Shown: piece after piece, positions 6,466-16,265 of the stretch
Position numbering within the stretch: position 1 is the stretch's first letter
Layout: each line of letters opens with the position of its first letter
Source of the DNA: Gammaproteobacteria bacterium
GTDB lineage: Bacteria > Pseudomonadota > Gammaproteobacteria > SURF-13
Direction: 5' to 3'
Assembly: GCA_016195665.1 (NCBI GenBank)
Contig: JACPZD010000038.1
Span: forward strand, 1-46,131
Length of the DNA: 46,131 bases
The notes under the pieces: generated by a model
Databases searched by the model: none
What the model was told of the DNA's origin: nothing
Seen by the model: the letters and a program-made list of their open reading frames with translations, nothing else
Position numbers and translations under genes: made by a program

Positions 6466-7412
6466 ATAAGGCGCTGCGCCATGTCTTCCGCCGCCCGCAT
6501 CAGGGCGTCGGTTATGCCCTTTTCGCTCGCGGCGTGCCCGGCGTTGGGGATAATCTTGAATTCCGCCTGCGGCCAGGCCTTGTGCAAATCCCAAGCGCTC
6601 TCCAACGGGCAGACGATGTCGTAACGGCCGTGCACGATCACACCGGGGATGTTGTGTAAACGATGCGCGTCGCGCAATATCTGATTTGGCGCAAGGAAGC
6701 TGTCATGCGCGAAATAATGACACTCGATGCGCGCCAGGCTGAGCGCCGTCCTGGGATCGCTGAAATGATCCACCACGGAACGATTCTCCAGCAGCGTCAA
6801 GGTGCGCCCTTCCCACAAAGACCAGGCCTTGGCCGCCGCCATGCGCGCGATTTCGTCCGCTCCTGTCAACACGCGATAGTAAGCATGCAGCAAATCGTCA
6901 CGTTCTTTCTCGGGAATAGGGCGTAAGAAATCCTGCCAGTAATCGGGGAAGATGTGGTTGGCGCCTTCCTGATAAAACCACCGGATCTCGCGCGGACGGC
7001 ACAAAAAAATACCGCGCAAGATCAATCCTAAAACACGTTCTGGATGCGTCTCCGCATAGACTAGAGCAAGCGTCGAGCCCCACGAACCGCCGAACAACAC
7101 CCAGCGCTCGATGCCCAGATGATCGCGTATACGCTCGATATCCGAGACCAGCGCTTGCGTGTTATTCCCTGCAAGTTCCGCGTGAGGAACGGAACGACCG
7201 CAGCCACGCTGGTCGAATAAAATGATGCGGTAGACGTTTGGATCAAAAAACCGCCGATGATACGGTTCGCAACCTGCGCCCGGCCCGCCATGCACGAACA
7301 ACACCGGTAAACCCTGAGGATTGCCGCATTCTTCGACGTGGAGCACATGCTGGGGGTCCACCGCCAGGCTGTGCTGCACGTAAGGTTTGATGTCGGGGTA
7401 TAGAGTAAGCAT
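6462..7412 (-). CDS. pip: Proline iminopeptidase (alpha/beta hydrolase, family S33)
   Basis: The enzyme removes N-terminal proline from peptides in the cytosol. The 316-residue product has the oxyanion-region motif HGGPG at 41-45, FDQRGCGRS at 66-74 and the nucleophile elbow GGSWGS around Ser110. The acid is likely in HGRYDIVCP and the base in NAGHAASE near residue 296. These are all in the order and spacing of bacterial proline iminopeptidases, and length is typical (about 313-320). Its stop is overlapped by the dtd start (ATGA). It is divergent from the toxin-antitoxin pair across an 89-base gap. Confidence 0.93.
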   Translation of the reverse strand: MLTLYPDIKPYVQHSLAVDPQHVLHVEECGNPQGLPVLFVHGGPGAGCEPYHRRFFDPNVYRIILFDQRGCGRSVPHAELAGNNTQALVSDIERIRDHLGIERWVLFGGSWGSTLALVYAETHPERVLGLILRGIFLCRPREIRWFYQEGANHIFPDYWQDFLRPIPEKERDDLLHAYYRVLTGADEIARMAAAKAWSLWEGRTLTLLENRSVVDHFSDPRTALSLARIECHYFAHDSFLAPNQILRDAHRLHNIPGVIVHGRYDIVCPLESAWDLHKAWPQAEFKIIPNAGHAASEKGITDALMRAAEDMAQRLI

Positions 7413-7445
7413 GCGGAGCTGCCATGTCCTGGGCGGCTTGCGCCG

Positions 7446-7470
7446 CTTTACTTTTCAATATAAAGTAAAG
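7446..7470 (+). promoter_or_regulatory. Perfect palindrome upstream of the toxin-antitoxin pair (candidate operator)
   Basis: CTTTACTTT (7446-7454), seven bases, then AAAGTAAAG (7462-7470) form a perfect inverted repeat 31 bases before the antitoxin start. TATAAAG inside it could serve as a -10 box. Antitoxins of this type usually bind such palindromes to repress their own operon; that role is inferred. Confidence 0.5.
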
Positions 7471-7501
7471 GAACATACAATGCAAGCAAGGCGCCAGGCA
7501 G

Positions 7502-7720
7502 ATGACTTATTTAAAATTATCCTCCAAGAACCAGATCGTGCTCCCTAAGGAGGCGCGCGCCGCCATGCAGGTCAAGGCGGGCGACCGGGTACTGGTAGTG
7601 GTCAAAGGTAAAGTCACGATTTTAATGCCCAAGCCAAAAAGCTACATGCAAGCCTTGGCGGGCATCGGTAAGGGGATGTACCCGAAAAACCACCTCAAGC
7701 GCGAACGCCGCGCGTGGTGA
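7502..7720 (+). CDS. AbrB/MazE-type (SpoVT-AbrB fold) antitoxin
   Basis: The 72-residue product begins MTYLKLSSKNQIVLPKEARA and continues MQVKAGDRVLVVVKGKVTIL, the swapped-hairpin DNA-binding fold of AbrB/VapB antitoxins. The typical K..QI.LP...R pattern is present. The tail (KSYMQALAGIGKGMYPKNHL) is the probable toxin-binding arm. The gene overlaps the PIN toxin by seven bases. It would neutralise the toxin and repress the operon through the upstream palindrome. The ribosome site is weak. Confidence 0.88.
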   Translation: MTYLKLSSKNQIVLPKEARAAMQVKAGDRVLVVVKGKVTILMPKPKSYMQALAGIGKGMYPKNHLKRERRAW

Positions 7721-8160
7721 GCCTTGCCGATATGGAGCGATTTCTCCGGCGCCACAAGGTGGTCGGGCTCGACTCTAATATCCTGATTTATCTCATCGAA
7801 GCTCATCCGCAATACCAGGACTTCTGCAAAAAAATATTTACTTCGATAGAATCCGGCCGCAACCTCGGTATTTGCTCAACGGTTTCACTGCTTGAAATTC
7901 TGGTCCAGCCCTACCGCAAAAAGGATGATGAAACGGTAAACCGCTGTTACGGCTTACTGACCACCTACCCTCACCTTGCCTGGGTGGAGTTATCGGTTGC
8001 AATCGCCGATCTGGCCGCCCAACTGCGAGCTCAATACCGGCTAAAAACACCCGACGCAATCATATTGGCCACGGCCCTGGATTCCGGGGCAACGGGCTTG
8101 ATCGCCAATGATGTTCAACTGAAGCGCGTCGCGGAACTGGAGTTATTGGTGCTGAACTAA
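7714..8160 (+). CDS. PIN-domain toxin (VapC-like ribonuclease)
   Basis: PIN-domain toxins are Mg-dependent RNases, often cutting tRNA or rRNA. The 148-residue product has the first acidic residue in VVGLDSNILIYLIE, a middle acidic residue in STVSLLEILVQPY, and the last cluster in LKTPDAIILATALDSGATGL and IANDVQL. All expected acidic positions appear present, so it should be active. The start is one of two adjacent GTG codons (7714 or 7717), overlapping the antitoxin stop; ATG 7732 is a third option. The TAA stop at 8158-8160 is also the first three bases of palindrome B3. The RNA target is unknown. Confidence 0.87.
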   Translation: MVSLADMERFLRRHKVVGLDSNILIYLIEAHPQYQDFCKKIFTSIESGRNLGICSTVSLLEILVQPYRKKDDETVNRCYGLLTTYPHLAWVELSVAIADLAAQLRAQYRLKTPDAIILATALDSGATGLIANDVQLKRVAELELLVLN

Positions 8161-8190
8161 GGAATCCCTGATTTATTCAGGGATTCCTTA
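8158..8190. repeat. Minimal family B element: perfect 14-bp palindrome
   Basis: TAAGGAATCCCTGA (8158-8171) and TCAGGGATTCCTTA (8177-8190) pair perfectly around TTTAT. This equals the outer ends of family B (TAAGG.ATCTCTGATTTATT ... TCAGAGCTTCCTTA) with the interior missing. It lies between two convergent genes, starting on the PIN gene's stop codon and ending four bases before the thiC stop. It may act as a two-way terminator, though no long T run is present. Confidence 0.75.
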
Positions 8191-8194
8191 GCCA

Positions 8195-10075
<1,881 letters not shown>

Positions 10076-10104
10076 TCACCTCGATAGGCGCAGGACAGGC
10101 CGGC

Positions 10105-10206
10105 GACGCCGCTTTCCTACGCCGGGATTAACCGGATCAGGTTCAAAGGGTTCTCTCAGCCCCGCGCTTTGATCGGATTTCGAGGCGGGGGCACCCCTAG
10201 CTGCAC
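10105..10206 (-). promoter_or_regulatory. TPP riboswitch controlling thiC
   Basis: On the minus strand the Thi-box core reads GGGGCTGAGAGAACCC, with CTGAGA at 10154-10159, followed by TTTGAACCTGATCCGGTTAA and CCGGCGTAGGAA. A GGGGTGCCCCCGCCTCG arm precedes it. This is the complete TPP aptamer, ending about 35 bases before the thiC start. Control is probably at translation initiation or early termination. Confidence 0.95.
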
Positions 10207-10319
10207 TGCCCACCGTAGCTTATAGTACATGCATTTGCAATATGCTTAGACTTGCGTCGCGCCTGCAAAGCCCGTACCCTTTTGCGTTGCGATTTTTGGA
10301 TCCTGAATAGGTAGCAACG

Positions 10320-10973
10320 ATGAATATGGAACAGGCCCGCTTTAACATGATCGAGCAGCAGATCCGTACCTGGGAGGTGCTCGATCCCGCCGTGCTGGAT
10401 TTATTGGGCCGCATCCCGCGCGAGGATTTCGTGCCGATGAAATACCGCAACCTGGCCTTTGCGGATCTTAATATCCCCTTGGGGCACGGGCAGGTCATGA
10501 TGGCGCCCAAGGTCGAAGGCCGGTTGATTCAGGCGCTCGGCATCAAGCCGGATGACGCCGTTCTCGAGGTGGGCACCGGCAGTGGTTACCTCACCGCGCT
10601 TCTCGCTAGCCTGGCCAAGCATGTCTACAGCGTGGATATCTTCCCGGAGTTCAAGACGCAGACCCAGCAAAAACTCGCCGCGCTGGGGCTCTCCAACGTC
10701 ACTATTGAGACAGGAGACGCCGCGCTGGGGTGGGAGCGACATGGCCCTTATGACGTCATCGTCATCACCGGCTCTTTCCCCCTCTATCCCGAACATTATC
10801 AGCGTAGCCTGCGCGTCAACGGGCGGATGTTTGTGATTGCGGGCCGTGCGCCCGCGATGGAGGCCCTGCTCGTCACCCGGGTAGGTGAGGCGGACTGGAT
10901 GCGTGAGAGCCTGTTCGAGACCGACATCCCAGCGTTGATTAACGCACCGCAGCCTCAGTCCTTCGTGTTTTAA
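10320..10973 (+). CDS. Protein-L-isoaspartate O-methyltransferase family protein
   Basis: The 217-residue product opens MNMEQARFNMIEQQIRTWEV and carries the SAM-binding motif VLEVGTGSGYLTALLA near 80-95, with ETGDAALGW and YDVIVITGSFPLYPE as later motifs. This is the PCMT fold. It belongs to the divergent branch usually found beside tolC/waaA in gammaproteobacteria rather than to surE-linked Pcm, so activity on isoaspartyl residues is uncertain. ATG 10326 is an alternative start. The stop codon TAA (10971-10973) is the first triplet of repeat B2. The bases 10207-10319 upstream hold the riboswitch leader promoter and this gene's promoter; I could not pick the boxes. Confidence 0.85.
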   Translation: MNMEQARFNMIEQQIRTWEVLDPAVLDLLGRIPREDFVPMKYRNLAFADLNIPLGHGQVMMAPKVEGRLIQALGIKPDDAVLEVGTGSGYLTALLASLAKHVYSVDIFPEFKTQTQQKLAALGLSNVTIETGDAALGWERHGPYDVIVITGSFPLYPEHYQRSLRVNGRMFVIAGRAPAMEALLVTRVGEADWMRESLFETDIPALINAPQPQSFVF

Positions 10974-11098
10974 GGCATCTCTGATTTATTCGTGCTGAAC
11001 CGCCAAGAACGCCAAAATTTTTCCTTACAATTCAAGCTTTTTTTCTTGGTGATCTTGGCGCCTTGGCGGTTGGCGATATATTTTTCAGAGCTTCCTTA
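10971..11098 (+). repeat. Dispersed hairpin repeat, family B copy 2
   Basis: This 128-bp element has the same ends and interior as 973-1107: TAAGGCATCTCTGATTTATTC at the start (first 20 bases match well) and TTTTTCAGAGCTTCCTTA at the end, with an AACCGCCAAG/CTTGGCGGTT hairpin between. One interior unit is shorter than in copy 1. It begins on the stop codon of the methyltransferase gene. Confidence 0.85.
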
Positions 11099-11138
11099 GG
11101 TAACCTCTGCGAACCCCTTAAGACACGCCAGGAGACTG

Positions 11139-11167
11139 TTGCAAACCGACCGTCCGGTCTGTAGACT
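11139..11167 (+). promoter_or_regulatory. tetR promoter with embedded TetR operator
   Basis: TTGCAA (11139-11144), 17 bases, then TAGACT (11162-11167) look like a sigma70 promoter. Its spacer is filled by ACCGACCGTCCGGTCTGT (11145-11162), with perfect arms GACCG/CGGTC around TC. Palindromes of the ACCG..CGGT type are typical TetR/AcrR operators, so autorepression is likely. Confidence 0.65.
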
Positions 11168-11204
11168 TTATACTGCCCTTTATTCAAGGTATTAAGGCTA
11201 TTTC

Positions 11205-11879
11205 GTGTCGCCCCATTCACCCCCGGACCATTCCATAGACGCATCCATCCCGCTTGGCGCGGCGGACGCCACACAGCGCATCTTGGCCACCGCCGAACGG
11301 CTATTCGCCGAGTTGGGTTTTGACGCCGTTTCCATGAACATGATCGCCGAACAGGCCGGCGTGAGCAAAGGCAATATCTTCCATCACTTCGCCTCCAAGG
11401 ATGCCCTCTATCTTACGGTATTGAAATCGGCGTGCGCCGAATCCACCCGCTTGATGGACGACTTGGGGAACATCAACGGCAGCCTGGCTGACCGGCTCGT
11501 GCATTTTACCCAGGCACATCTCGCCCACCTAAAGAAGCATCATCACATTGCAACGCTGATACAGCGTGAGATGTTCGAGGACGGCCCGCGTCGCGGCAAG
11601 GTCCTGGCCGAGCGGGTATGCAGTGAAAATTTCACCCGCCTGGTGGACATGCTGCGCGACGACCGGGCGCGAGGTGAGTTGAGTAAGGATTGCGATCCGG
11701 CCATCATTGCCCATCTGCTGGTGAGCGCGAACATCTTTTTCATGCAGGCCCGCGACATGCTGCGCCACTCGCCCGACCTGGATTTCGCGGAGGACCCGGC
11801 GCGTTACAGCCGCAAGGTCGTCGAGGTCATCCTCACGGGAGTGCAGGAATCAAAAACGTACTATGAAGAAACAAAGTAA
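11205..11879 (+). CDS. TetR/AcrR-family transcriptional regulator of the RND pump
   Basis: The 224-residue product has a disordered start, then a helix-turn-helix domain: TQRILATAERLFAELGFDAV, NMIAEQAGVSKGNIFHHF and ASKDALY, about residues 24-75. A helical ligand-binding domain follows, with the TetR C-terminal pattern including HLLVSANIFFMQARDML. The GTG at 11205 is used; AAGG lies nine bases upstream. It precedes the adaptor-permease-TolC genes on the same strand and has a palindromic operator in its own promoter, so it probably represses the pump and itself. Odd: the last residues (YYEETK, then TAA) are encoded by one arm of a perfect 24-bp palindrome belonging to repeat A6. Confidence 0.9.
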   Translation: MSPHSPPDHSIDASIPLGAADATQRILATAERLFAELGFDAVSMNMIAEQAGVSKGNIFHHFASKDALYLTVLKSACAESTRLMDDLGNINGSLADRLVHFTQAHLAHLKKHHHIATLIQREMFEDGPRRGKVLAERVCSENFTRLVDMLRDDRARGELSKDCDPAIIAHLLVSANIFFMQARDMLRHSPDLDFAEDPARYSRKVVEVILTGVQESKTYYEETK

Positions 11880-12010
11880 GCGGACATCGCTTACTTTGTT
11901 TCTTCATAGTAAAAACCCTGTTTTACTTACCCCCACCCTGTCTCTCCCCCTAGACAGGGGGAGTGAACGTATAGGAAAGTGTCGTCTTACTAATGAACTT
12001 CTTAGTAACT
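11859..12010 (-). repeat. Dispersed structured repeat, family A copy 6 (variant arms)
   Basis: Read on the minus strand this copy has the family order: a 5' hairpin with TTACTAAGAAG, a GC-rich hairpin (CTCCCCCT...AGGGGGAG), the conserved ACAGGGTGGGGGTAAGTAAA and AACAGGGTTTTTACT stretches, and a 3' hairpin. The 3' stem is a perfect 24-bp inverted repeat, arms 11859-11882 and 11888-11911, loop GACAT. Its sequence is unlike the ACTCAGGAGTCA stem of other copies and equals the 3' end of the tetR frame. Length is again 152. Confidence 0.8.
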
Positions 12011-12029
12011 CACCCAAACGAGGGTTTTC

Positions 12030-13133
12030 ATGGATAAAAAAATAATCAAAGCGATAGCAGCCGGCTTCGTGCTCAGTCTGGCAGTCGGCGCCTGCACCGA
12101 CTCAGGAGGACAGAAGGGCGCTACGCCGGGCAAGGACGCCAAGCCGCAAGGCCCTATGGCGATGCCGGTCGAGGCAGTGACGGTCGAGACCGGCGCCGTC
12201 ACGCGCGACATCACGGCCGTAGGATCAATGCGCGCCAACGAATCGGTGATCATCCGCTCGGAAATCGCAGGACGGATTCAGGCGATTCACTTCTCCGAAG
12301 GCGAGAGCGTCACGCAAGGCGCCGAATTGGTAACGCTTGACGCGACCGAATTTCGAGCGCAACTCGCCGAGACGACCGCCACGGTAAAACTCAATGAGCT
12401 TAATTTCCGGCGCGCGCAGGAATTGCAGACCAAAAATCTGCTGAGCCGCCAGAGCTACGATGAGGCGCAGGCAAAGCTGGCGGAGTCGCGTGCACAGCAA
12501 AACGTCGATGAGGCGCGCCTCGCCAAGACCAAACTATTCGCTCCGTTTGCGGGTGTGCTGGGGTTGCGGCAGGTGAGCCCCGGCGATTACATCAAAGAGG
12601 GACAAGATATCGTCAATCTCGAAGACATTGCTTCATTGAAGCTGGATTTCCGTGTCCCGGAGACGTACTTCGCCGAGATCAAGCTCGATCAAGAGGTCAA
12701 CATAGAAGTAGATGCCTATCCCGGCAGGACATTCAGCGGCAAGGTCTACGCCATAGACCCGCGCATTGATGCGCAGACGCGCACCGTGTTGCTGCGCGCC
12801 CACATCCCCAATACCGATCTGCTGTTGCGTCCCGGCATGTTCGCGCGCGTAAATCTGGTGCTCGAACAGCGCAGCGCGGCGCTGCTGATCCCTGAAGAGG
12901 CGCTGGTGTCCAAGGGTGACGAGCAATTTGTGTATCGTATTGTCGAAGGCAAGGCGTTGCAAAGCATGGTCAAGACCGGCCAGCGCCGCAACGGCATGGT
13001 AGAGATTTTAGAGGGGCTCAGTTCCGGCGATACCGTCGCCACCGCCGGGCAGACCAAGCTTCACGACGGCGCGCCGGTAATGGTGGTCAGTCCGGCTGAT
13101 AAAAACCAGGTTAGGCTTCCGGCCCGAGGCTGA
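12030..13133 (+). CDS. RND efflux periplasmic adaptor (membrane fusion) lipoprotein
   Basis: This subunit bridges the inner-membrane RND permease and the outer-membrane channel. The 367-residue product starts MDKKIIKAIAAGFVLSLAVG followed by ACTD, a lipoprotein signal with Cys near residue 22. It then has a barrel-sandwich half (IAGRIQAIHFSEGESVTQGA), a coiled-coil hairpin (around NFRRAQELQTKNLLSRQSYD), the second lipoyl half (LFAPFAGVLGLRQVSPGDYI), and beta-barrel and membrane-proximal domains (RPGMFARVNLVLEQRSAALL). It is AcrA/MexA-like. The permease follows four bases after the stop. Substrates cannot be read from sequence. Regulation is probably by the TetR gene upstream. Confidence 0.92.
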   Translation: MDKKIIKAIAAGFVLSLAVGACTDSGGQKGATPGKDAKPQGPMAMPVEAVTVETGAVTRDITAVGSMRANESVIIRSEIAGRIQAIHFSEGESVTQGAELVTLDATEFRAQLAETTATVKLNELNFRRAQELQTKNLLSRQSYDEAQAKLAESRAQQNVDEARLAKTKLFAPFAGVLGLRQVSPGDYIKEGQDIVNLEDIASLKLDFRVPETYFAEIKLDQEVNIEVDAYPGRTFSGKVYAIDPRIDAQTRTVLLRAHIPNTDLLLRPGMFARVNLVLEQRSAALLIPEEALVSKGDEQFVYRIVEGKALQSMVKTGQRRNGMVEILEGLSSGDTVATAGQTKLHDGAPVMVVSPADKNQVRLPARG

Positions 13134-13137
13134 TTGC

Positions 13138-16100
13138 ATGGTGCTCTCCGATCTTTCTATCCGCCGCCCGGTGCTCGCCACCGTGATGAGCCTGATGCTG
13201 ATCCTGATCGGCGTCATTTCCTACCAGCGCCTCTCGGTGCGCGAATATCCGAATATCGACGCGCCGGTGGTGTCGGTACGCACCGTGTACACCGGCGCGA
13301 GCGCGGAGATCATCGAGAGCCAGGTGACGCGCCCGCTGGAGGATTCACTGGCGGGCATCGAGGGCATCAAGACCATCAAATCGGTGAGCCGCGAAGAGGT
13401 GAGCCAGATCACCGTGGAATTTATACTCTCGCGCGACCCGGATAACGCCGCCAGTGACGTGCGCGACCGTGTATCCAGAGTGCGCGGGCGGCTGCCGGAC
13501 GACGTGGATGAGCCGGTGATCGCCAAGGTAGAGGCCGACGCCCAGGCCATCCTGTGGCTCGCCTTCTCCAGCGATAGACACAACGCGCTTGAGATCACCG
13601 ATTACGCGGATCGAGTGGTGCAAGACCGTCTGCAGACCCTGCCCGGCGTGGCGAGCGTGATCATCGGCGGCGAACGGCGCTATGCGATGCGCATCTGGCT
13701 GGATCGCGACCGCCTCGCGGCGTATCAATTGACCCCGCAAGATGTGGAGGGCGCGCTGCGCAATCAAAATCTCGAAGTCCCGTCCGGGCGCATCGAGAGC
13801 AGGAATCGAGAATTCACCGTGCTCACGCAGACCGACTTGCAGACGCCGGAACAATTCAACCGTCTCATTATCCGCGAAGTGAACGGGTATCCGATACGCC
13901 TCTCCGACGTAGGCCGGGCCGAGATTGACGCCGCCGATGAGCGTAACGCGGTGCGCGTGAACGGTAACCCCGCTGTGGGGCTGGGCGTTGTCAAGCAATC
14001 CACCGCCAATACGCTCTCCGTCGCCCAGGCCGTTAAAAGTGAATTGCCCAAGATCATCGCGGCATTACCGGAGGGGATGAAGCTCAAGGTCGCCTTCGAT
14101 CAATCCCTGTTCATTGAGGAATCTATCTCCGCGGTGTTCAAGGCCATGGGTGAGGCGCTCATCCTGGTCGTGGTGGTGATCTTTCTGTTTCTGCGCACGC
14201 TGCGCGCCACTCTCATTCCGTTCGTCACCATTCCGGTCTCTCTGATCGGGGCCTTTATCTTTCTTTATGCGATGGGATTCTCTATCAATGTCCTCACCCT
14301 GCTGGGTCTGGTATTGGCCATTGGCCTGGTGGTGGATGACGCCATCGTGATGCTGGAAAACATCCAGCGCCGCATCGAGCATGGCATGAATGCGCTGCAG
14401 GCCGCATTCGAGGGCAGCAAGGAGATCGCCTTTGCGGTGATCGCCATGACGCTCACCCTCACCGCGGTGTTCGTGCCGCTTGCGTTCATGACCGGCAATA
14501 CCGGCCGCTTGTTTACCGAGTTCGCGCTCACCGTGGCGAGCGCGGTGCTGGTGTCCGGCTTCGTCGCACTGACGCTGACGCCGATGATGTGCTCAAAAAT
14601 TCTACGCCCTCAAAAAACCCACGGCCGCGTGTACCGGATCAGTGAACAGTGGCTGCTGGGCCTCAACAATGGTTATCGCCGGCTGCTTACGGCCGCACTG
14701 AACAAACGCTGGTGGATTATCCTGCTGGGCGGCATTGTTGCGGGTATTAGCGTCCCTTTATTCACAGGCATCAGCATCCCTGCTCCCAAAGGCAATAGCG
14801 TCCCGTTGCTCACGGGACTCAAATCGGAACTCGCCCCGCTGGAAGACCGCGGCCTGCTGATCGGCATCATGATCGCGCCCGAGGGCGCGACCATGAGCTA
14901 CACCGACCGCTACGCGCGGCAGGTGGAAGACTTTTACTCCCAGGCGCCCGAGATCTTCAACTATTTCATGGTGGTCGCACCGGGCCTGGAGCGGCCCAAT
15001 CCCGTCACCTTTGCACTCTCGTTCGTCAATCTCACACCTTGGGAACAACGGAGCCGCAGCGCGCAGGAGATCGCGACGGCGCTCGGACCGAAGATGTTCA
15101 TGCTGCCCGGCGTGCTGGCCTTCCCTATCAGTCCGCCCTCGCTCGGCCAGAGCTTCCGCAATCCACCGGTGCAGTTCGTGGTGCAGGGCAACTCTTATGC
15201 AGAGTTGCAAACCATGGTGGACGCCCTCCTCGCCAAGGCCTTCAGGTTTCCGGGGCTGGTCAACGTGGACAGTGACCTCAAGCTCAACAAACCGCAGCTC
15301 AAGGTGATGCTGGACCGCGACAAGGCCGCCAGCGTGGGGGTCGAGGTGGGCCAGGTGGGCCGCACGCTGGAAACATTGTTAGGCGGACGGCAGGTGACGC
15401 GTTTCAAGCGCGAGGGTGAACAGTACGACGTGATCGTCAAGCTCAGGGAGGAAGAACGCACCAATCCGAATGACCTCTCTTCCATCTTCGTGCGCGGTAA
15501 TGACGGTCAGTTGATTCAACTGGCGAATCTGGTGCGCATAAAAGAAACCGTTGCGCCGAAGGAACTCAACCATTTCGACCGGCTGCGCTCCGCCACGATT
15601 TCCGCGAACCTTGCCCCGGGTTATTCACTGGGACAGGCGCTGGAGTTTATGGAAGGCGCCGCCAAGGAAGTGCTCACCACCGGCGCGAAGACCTCGCTGG
15701 ACGGTCAATCGCGCGAGTTTAAGGAGTCGGGCGCCGCCTTGTACCTGACGTTTGTGCTTGCGCTGATCTTTATCTATTTAGTGCTGGCGGCGCAGTTCGA
15801 GAGTTTCCTTTCGCCGTTCATTATCATGCTCACCGTGCCGCTCGCCATGACGGGTGCTTTATTGTCTCTGAAACTGACCGGCGGGACCCTCAATGTGTAC
15901 AGTCAAATCGGTATGGTCATGTTGATAGGTCTTATCACCAAACACGGCATCCTGATCGTCGAGTTCGCCAATCAGTTACAGGGGCGCGGCTACGATCTGC
16001 GCGACGCGGTCATCGAGGCGGCCAGTCTCCGGTTACGCCCCATACTGATGACCACCGCCGCGATGGTGTTGGGTACGCTGCCGCTGGCGCTGGCCACCGG

Positions 16101-16257
16101 CGCCGGCGCCGAGAGCCGTCAGCAGATCGGCTGGGTGATCGTGGGGGGGCTTCTGCTCGGCACCTTTCTCACCCTGTTCGTCATCCCCAGCGTTTACACA
16201 CTGGTATCGCGCGCCCGGAAACAGGTAACATATCCGGCAGAGGCAACTCAAGGATAA
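13138..16257 (+). CDS. RND multidrug efflux permease (HAE1 family)
   Basis: This is a proton-driven inner-membrane trimeric pump. The 1039-residue product begins MVLSDLSIRRPVLATVMSLM, has the TM4 proton-relay Asp pair in LAIGLVVDDAIVMLENIQRR (about residues 400-415), and the TM10-12 region with QIGMVMLIGLITKHGILIVE and LRPILMTTAAMVLGTLPLAL. Two periplasmic loops and 12 helices are laid out as in AcrB/MexB. Odd: at residues 536-559, after TM7 and before LKSELAPLEDRG, there are three tandem 8-residue units (GISVPLFT, GISIPAPK, GNSVPLLT), so this linker looks longer than usual. It is in an operon with the adaptor and the TolC channel. Confidence 0.95.
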   Translation: MVLSDLSIRRPVLATVMSLMLILIGVISYQRLSVREYPNIDAPVVSVRTVYTGASAEIIESQVTRPLEDSLAGIEGIKTIKSVSREEVSQITVEFILSRDPDNAASDVRDRVSRVRGRLPDDVDEPVIAKVEADAQAILWLAFSSDRHNALEITDYADRVVQDRLQTLPGVASVIIGGERRYAMRIWLDRDRLAAYQLTPQDVEGALRNQNLEVPSGRIESRNREFTVLTQTDLQTPEQFNRLIIREVNGYPIRLSDVGRAEIDAADERNAVRVNGNPAVGLGVVKQSTANTLSVAQAVKSELPKIIAALPEGMKLKVAFDQSLFIEESISAVFKAMGEALILVVVVIFLFLRTLRATLIPFVTIPVSLIGAFIFLYAMGFSINVLTLLGLVLAIGLVVDDAIVMLENIQRRIEHGMNALQAAFEGSKEIAFAVIAMTLTLTAVFVPLAFMTGNTGRLFTEFALTVASAVLVSGFVALTLTPMMCSKILRPQKTHGRVYRISEQWLLGLNNGYRRLLTAALNKRWWIILLGGIVAGISVPLFTGISIPAPKGNSVPLLTGLKSELAPLEDRGLLIGIMIAPEGATMSYTDRYARQVEDFYSQAPEIFNYFMVVAPGLERPNPVTFALSFVNLTPWEQRSRSAQEIATALGPKMFMLPGVLAFPISPPSLGQSFRNPPVQFVVQGNSYAELQTMVDALLAKAFRFPGLVNVDSDLKLNKPQLKVMLDRDKAASVGVEVGQVGRTLETLLGGRQVTRFKREGEQYDVIVKLREEERTNPNDLSSIFVRGNDGQLIQLANLVRIKETVAPKELNHFDRLRSATISANLAPGYSLGQALEFMEGAAKEVLTTGAKTSLDGQSREFKESGAALYLTFVLALIFIYLVLAAQFESFLSPFIIMLTVPLAMTGALLSLKLTGGTLNVYSQIGMVMLIGLITKHGILIVEFANQLQGRGYDLRDAVIEAASLRLRPILMTTAAMVLGTLPLALATGAGAESRQQIGWVIVGGLLLGTFLTLFVIPSVYTLVSRARKQVTYPAEATQG
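14743..14814 (+). repeat. Three tandem 24-bp units inside the RND permease gene
   Basis: The stretch encodes GISVPLFT-GISIPAPK-GNSVPLLT in frame. Each 24-bp unit starts GG(T/C)A and contains A(T/G)CGTCCC or a close variant. The units are diverged, so this is an old duplication that keeps the reading frame. It adds about 16 residues between TM7 and the porter domain. Confidence 0.6.
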
Positions 16258-16265
16258 TAACCACC

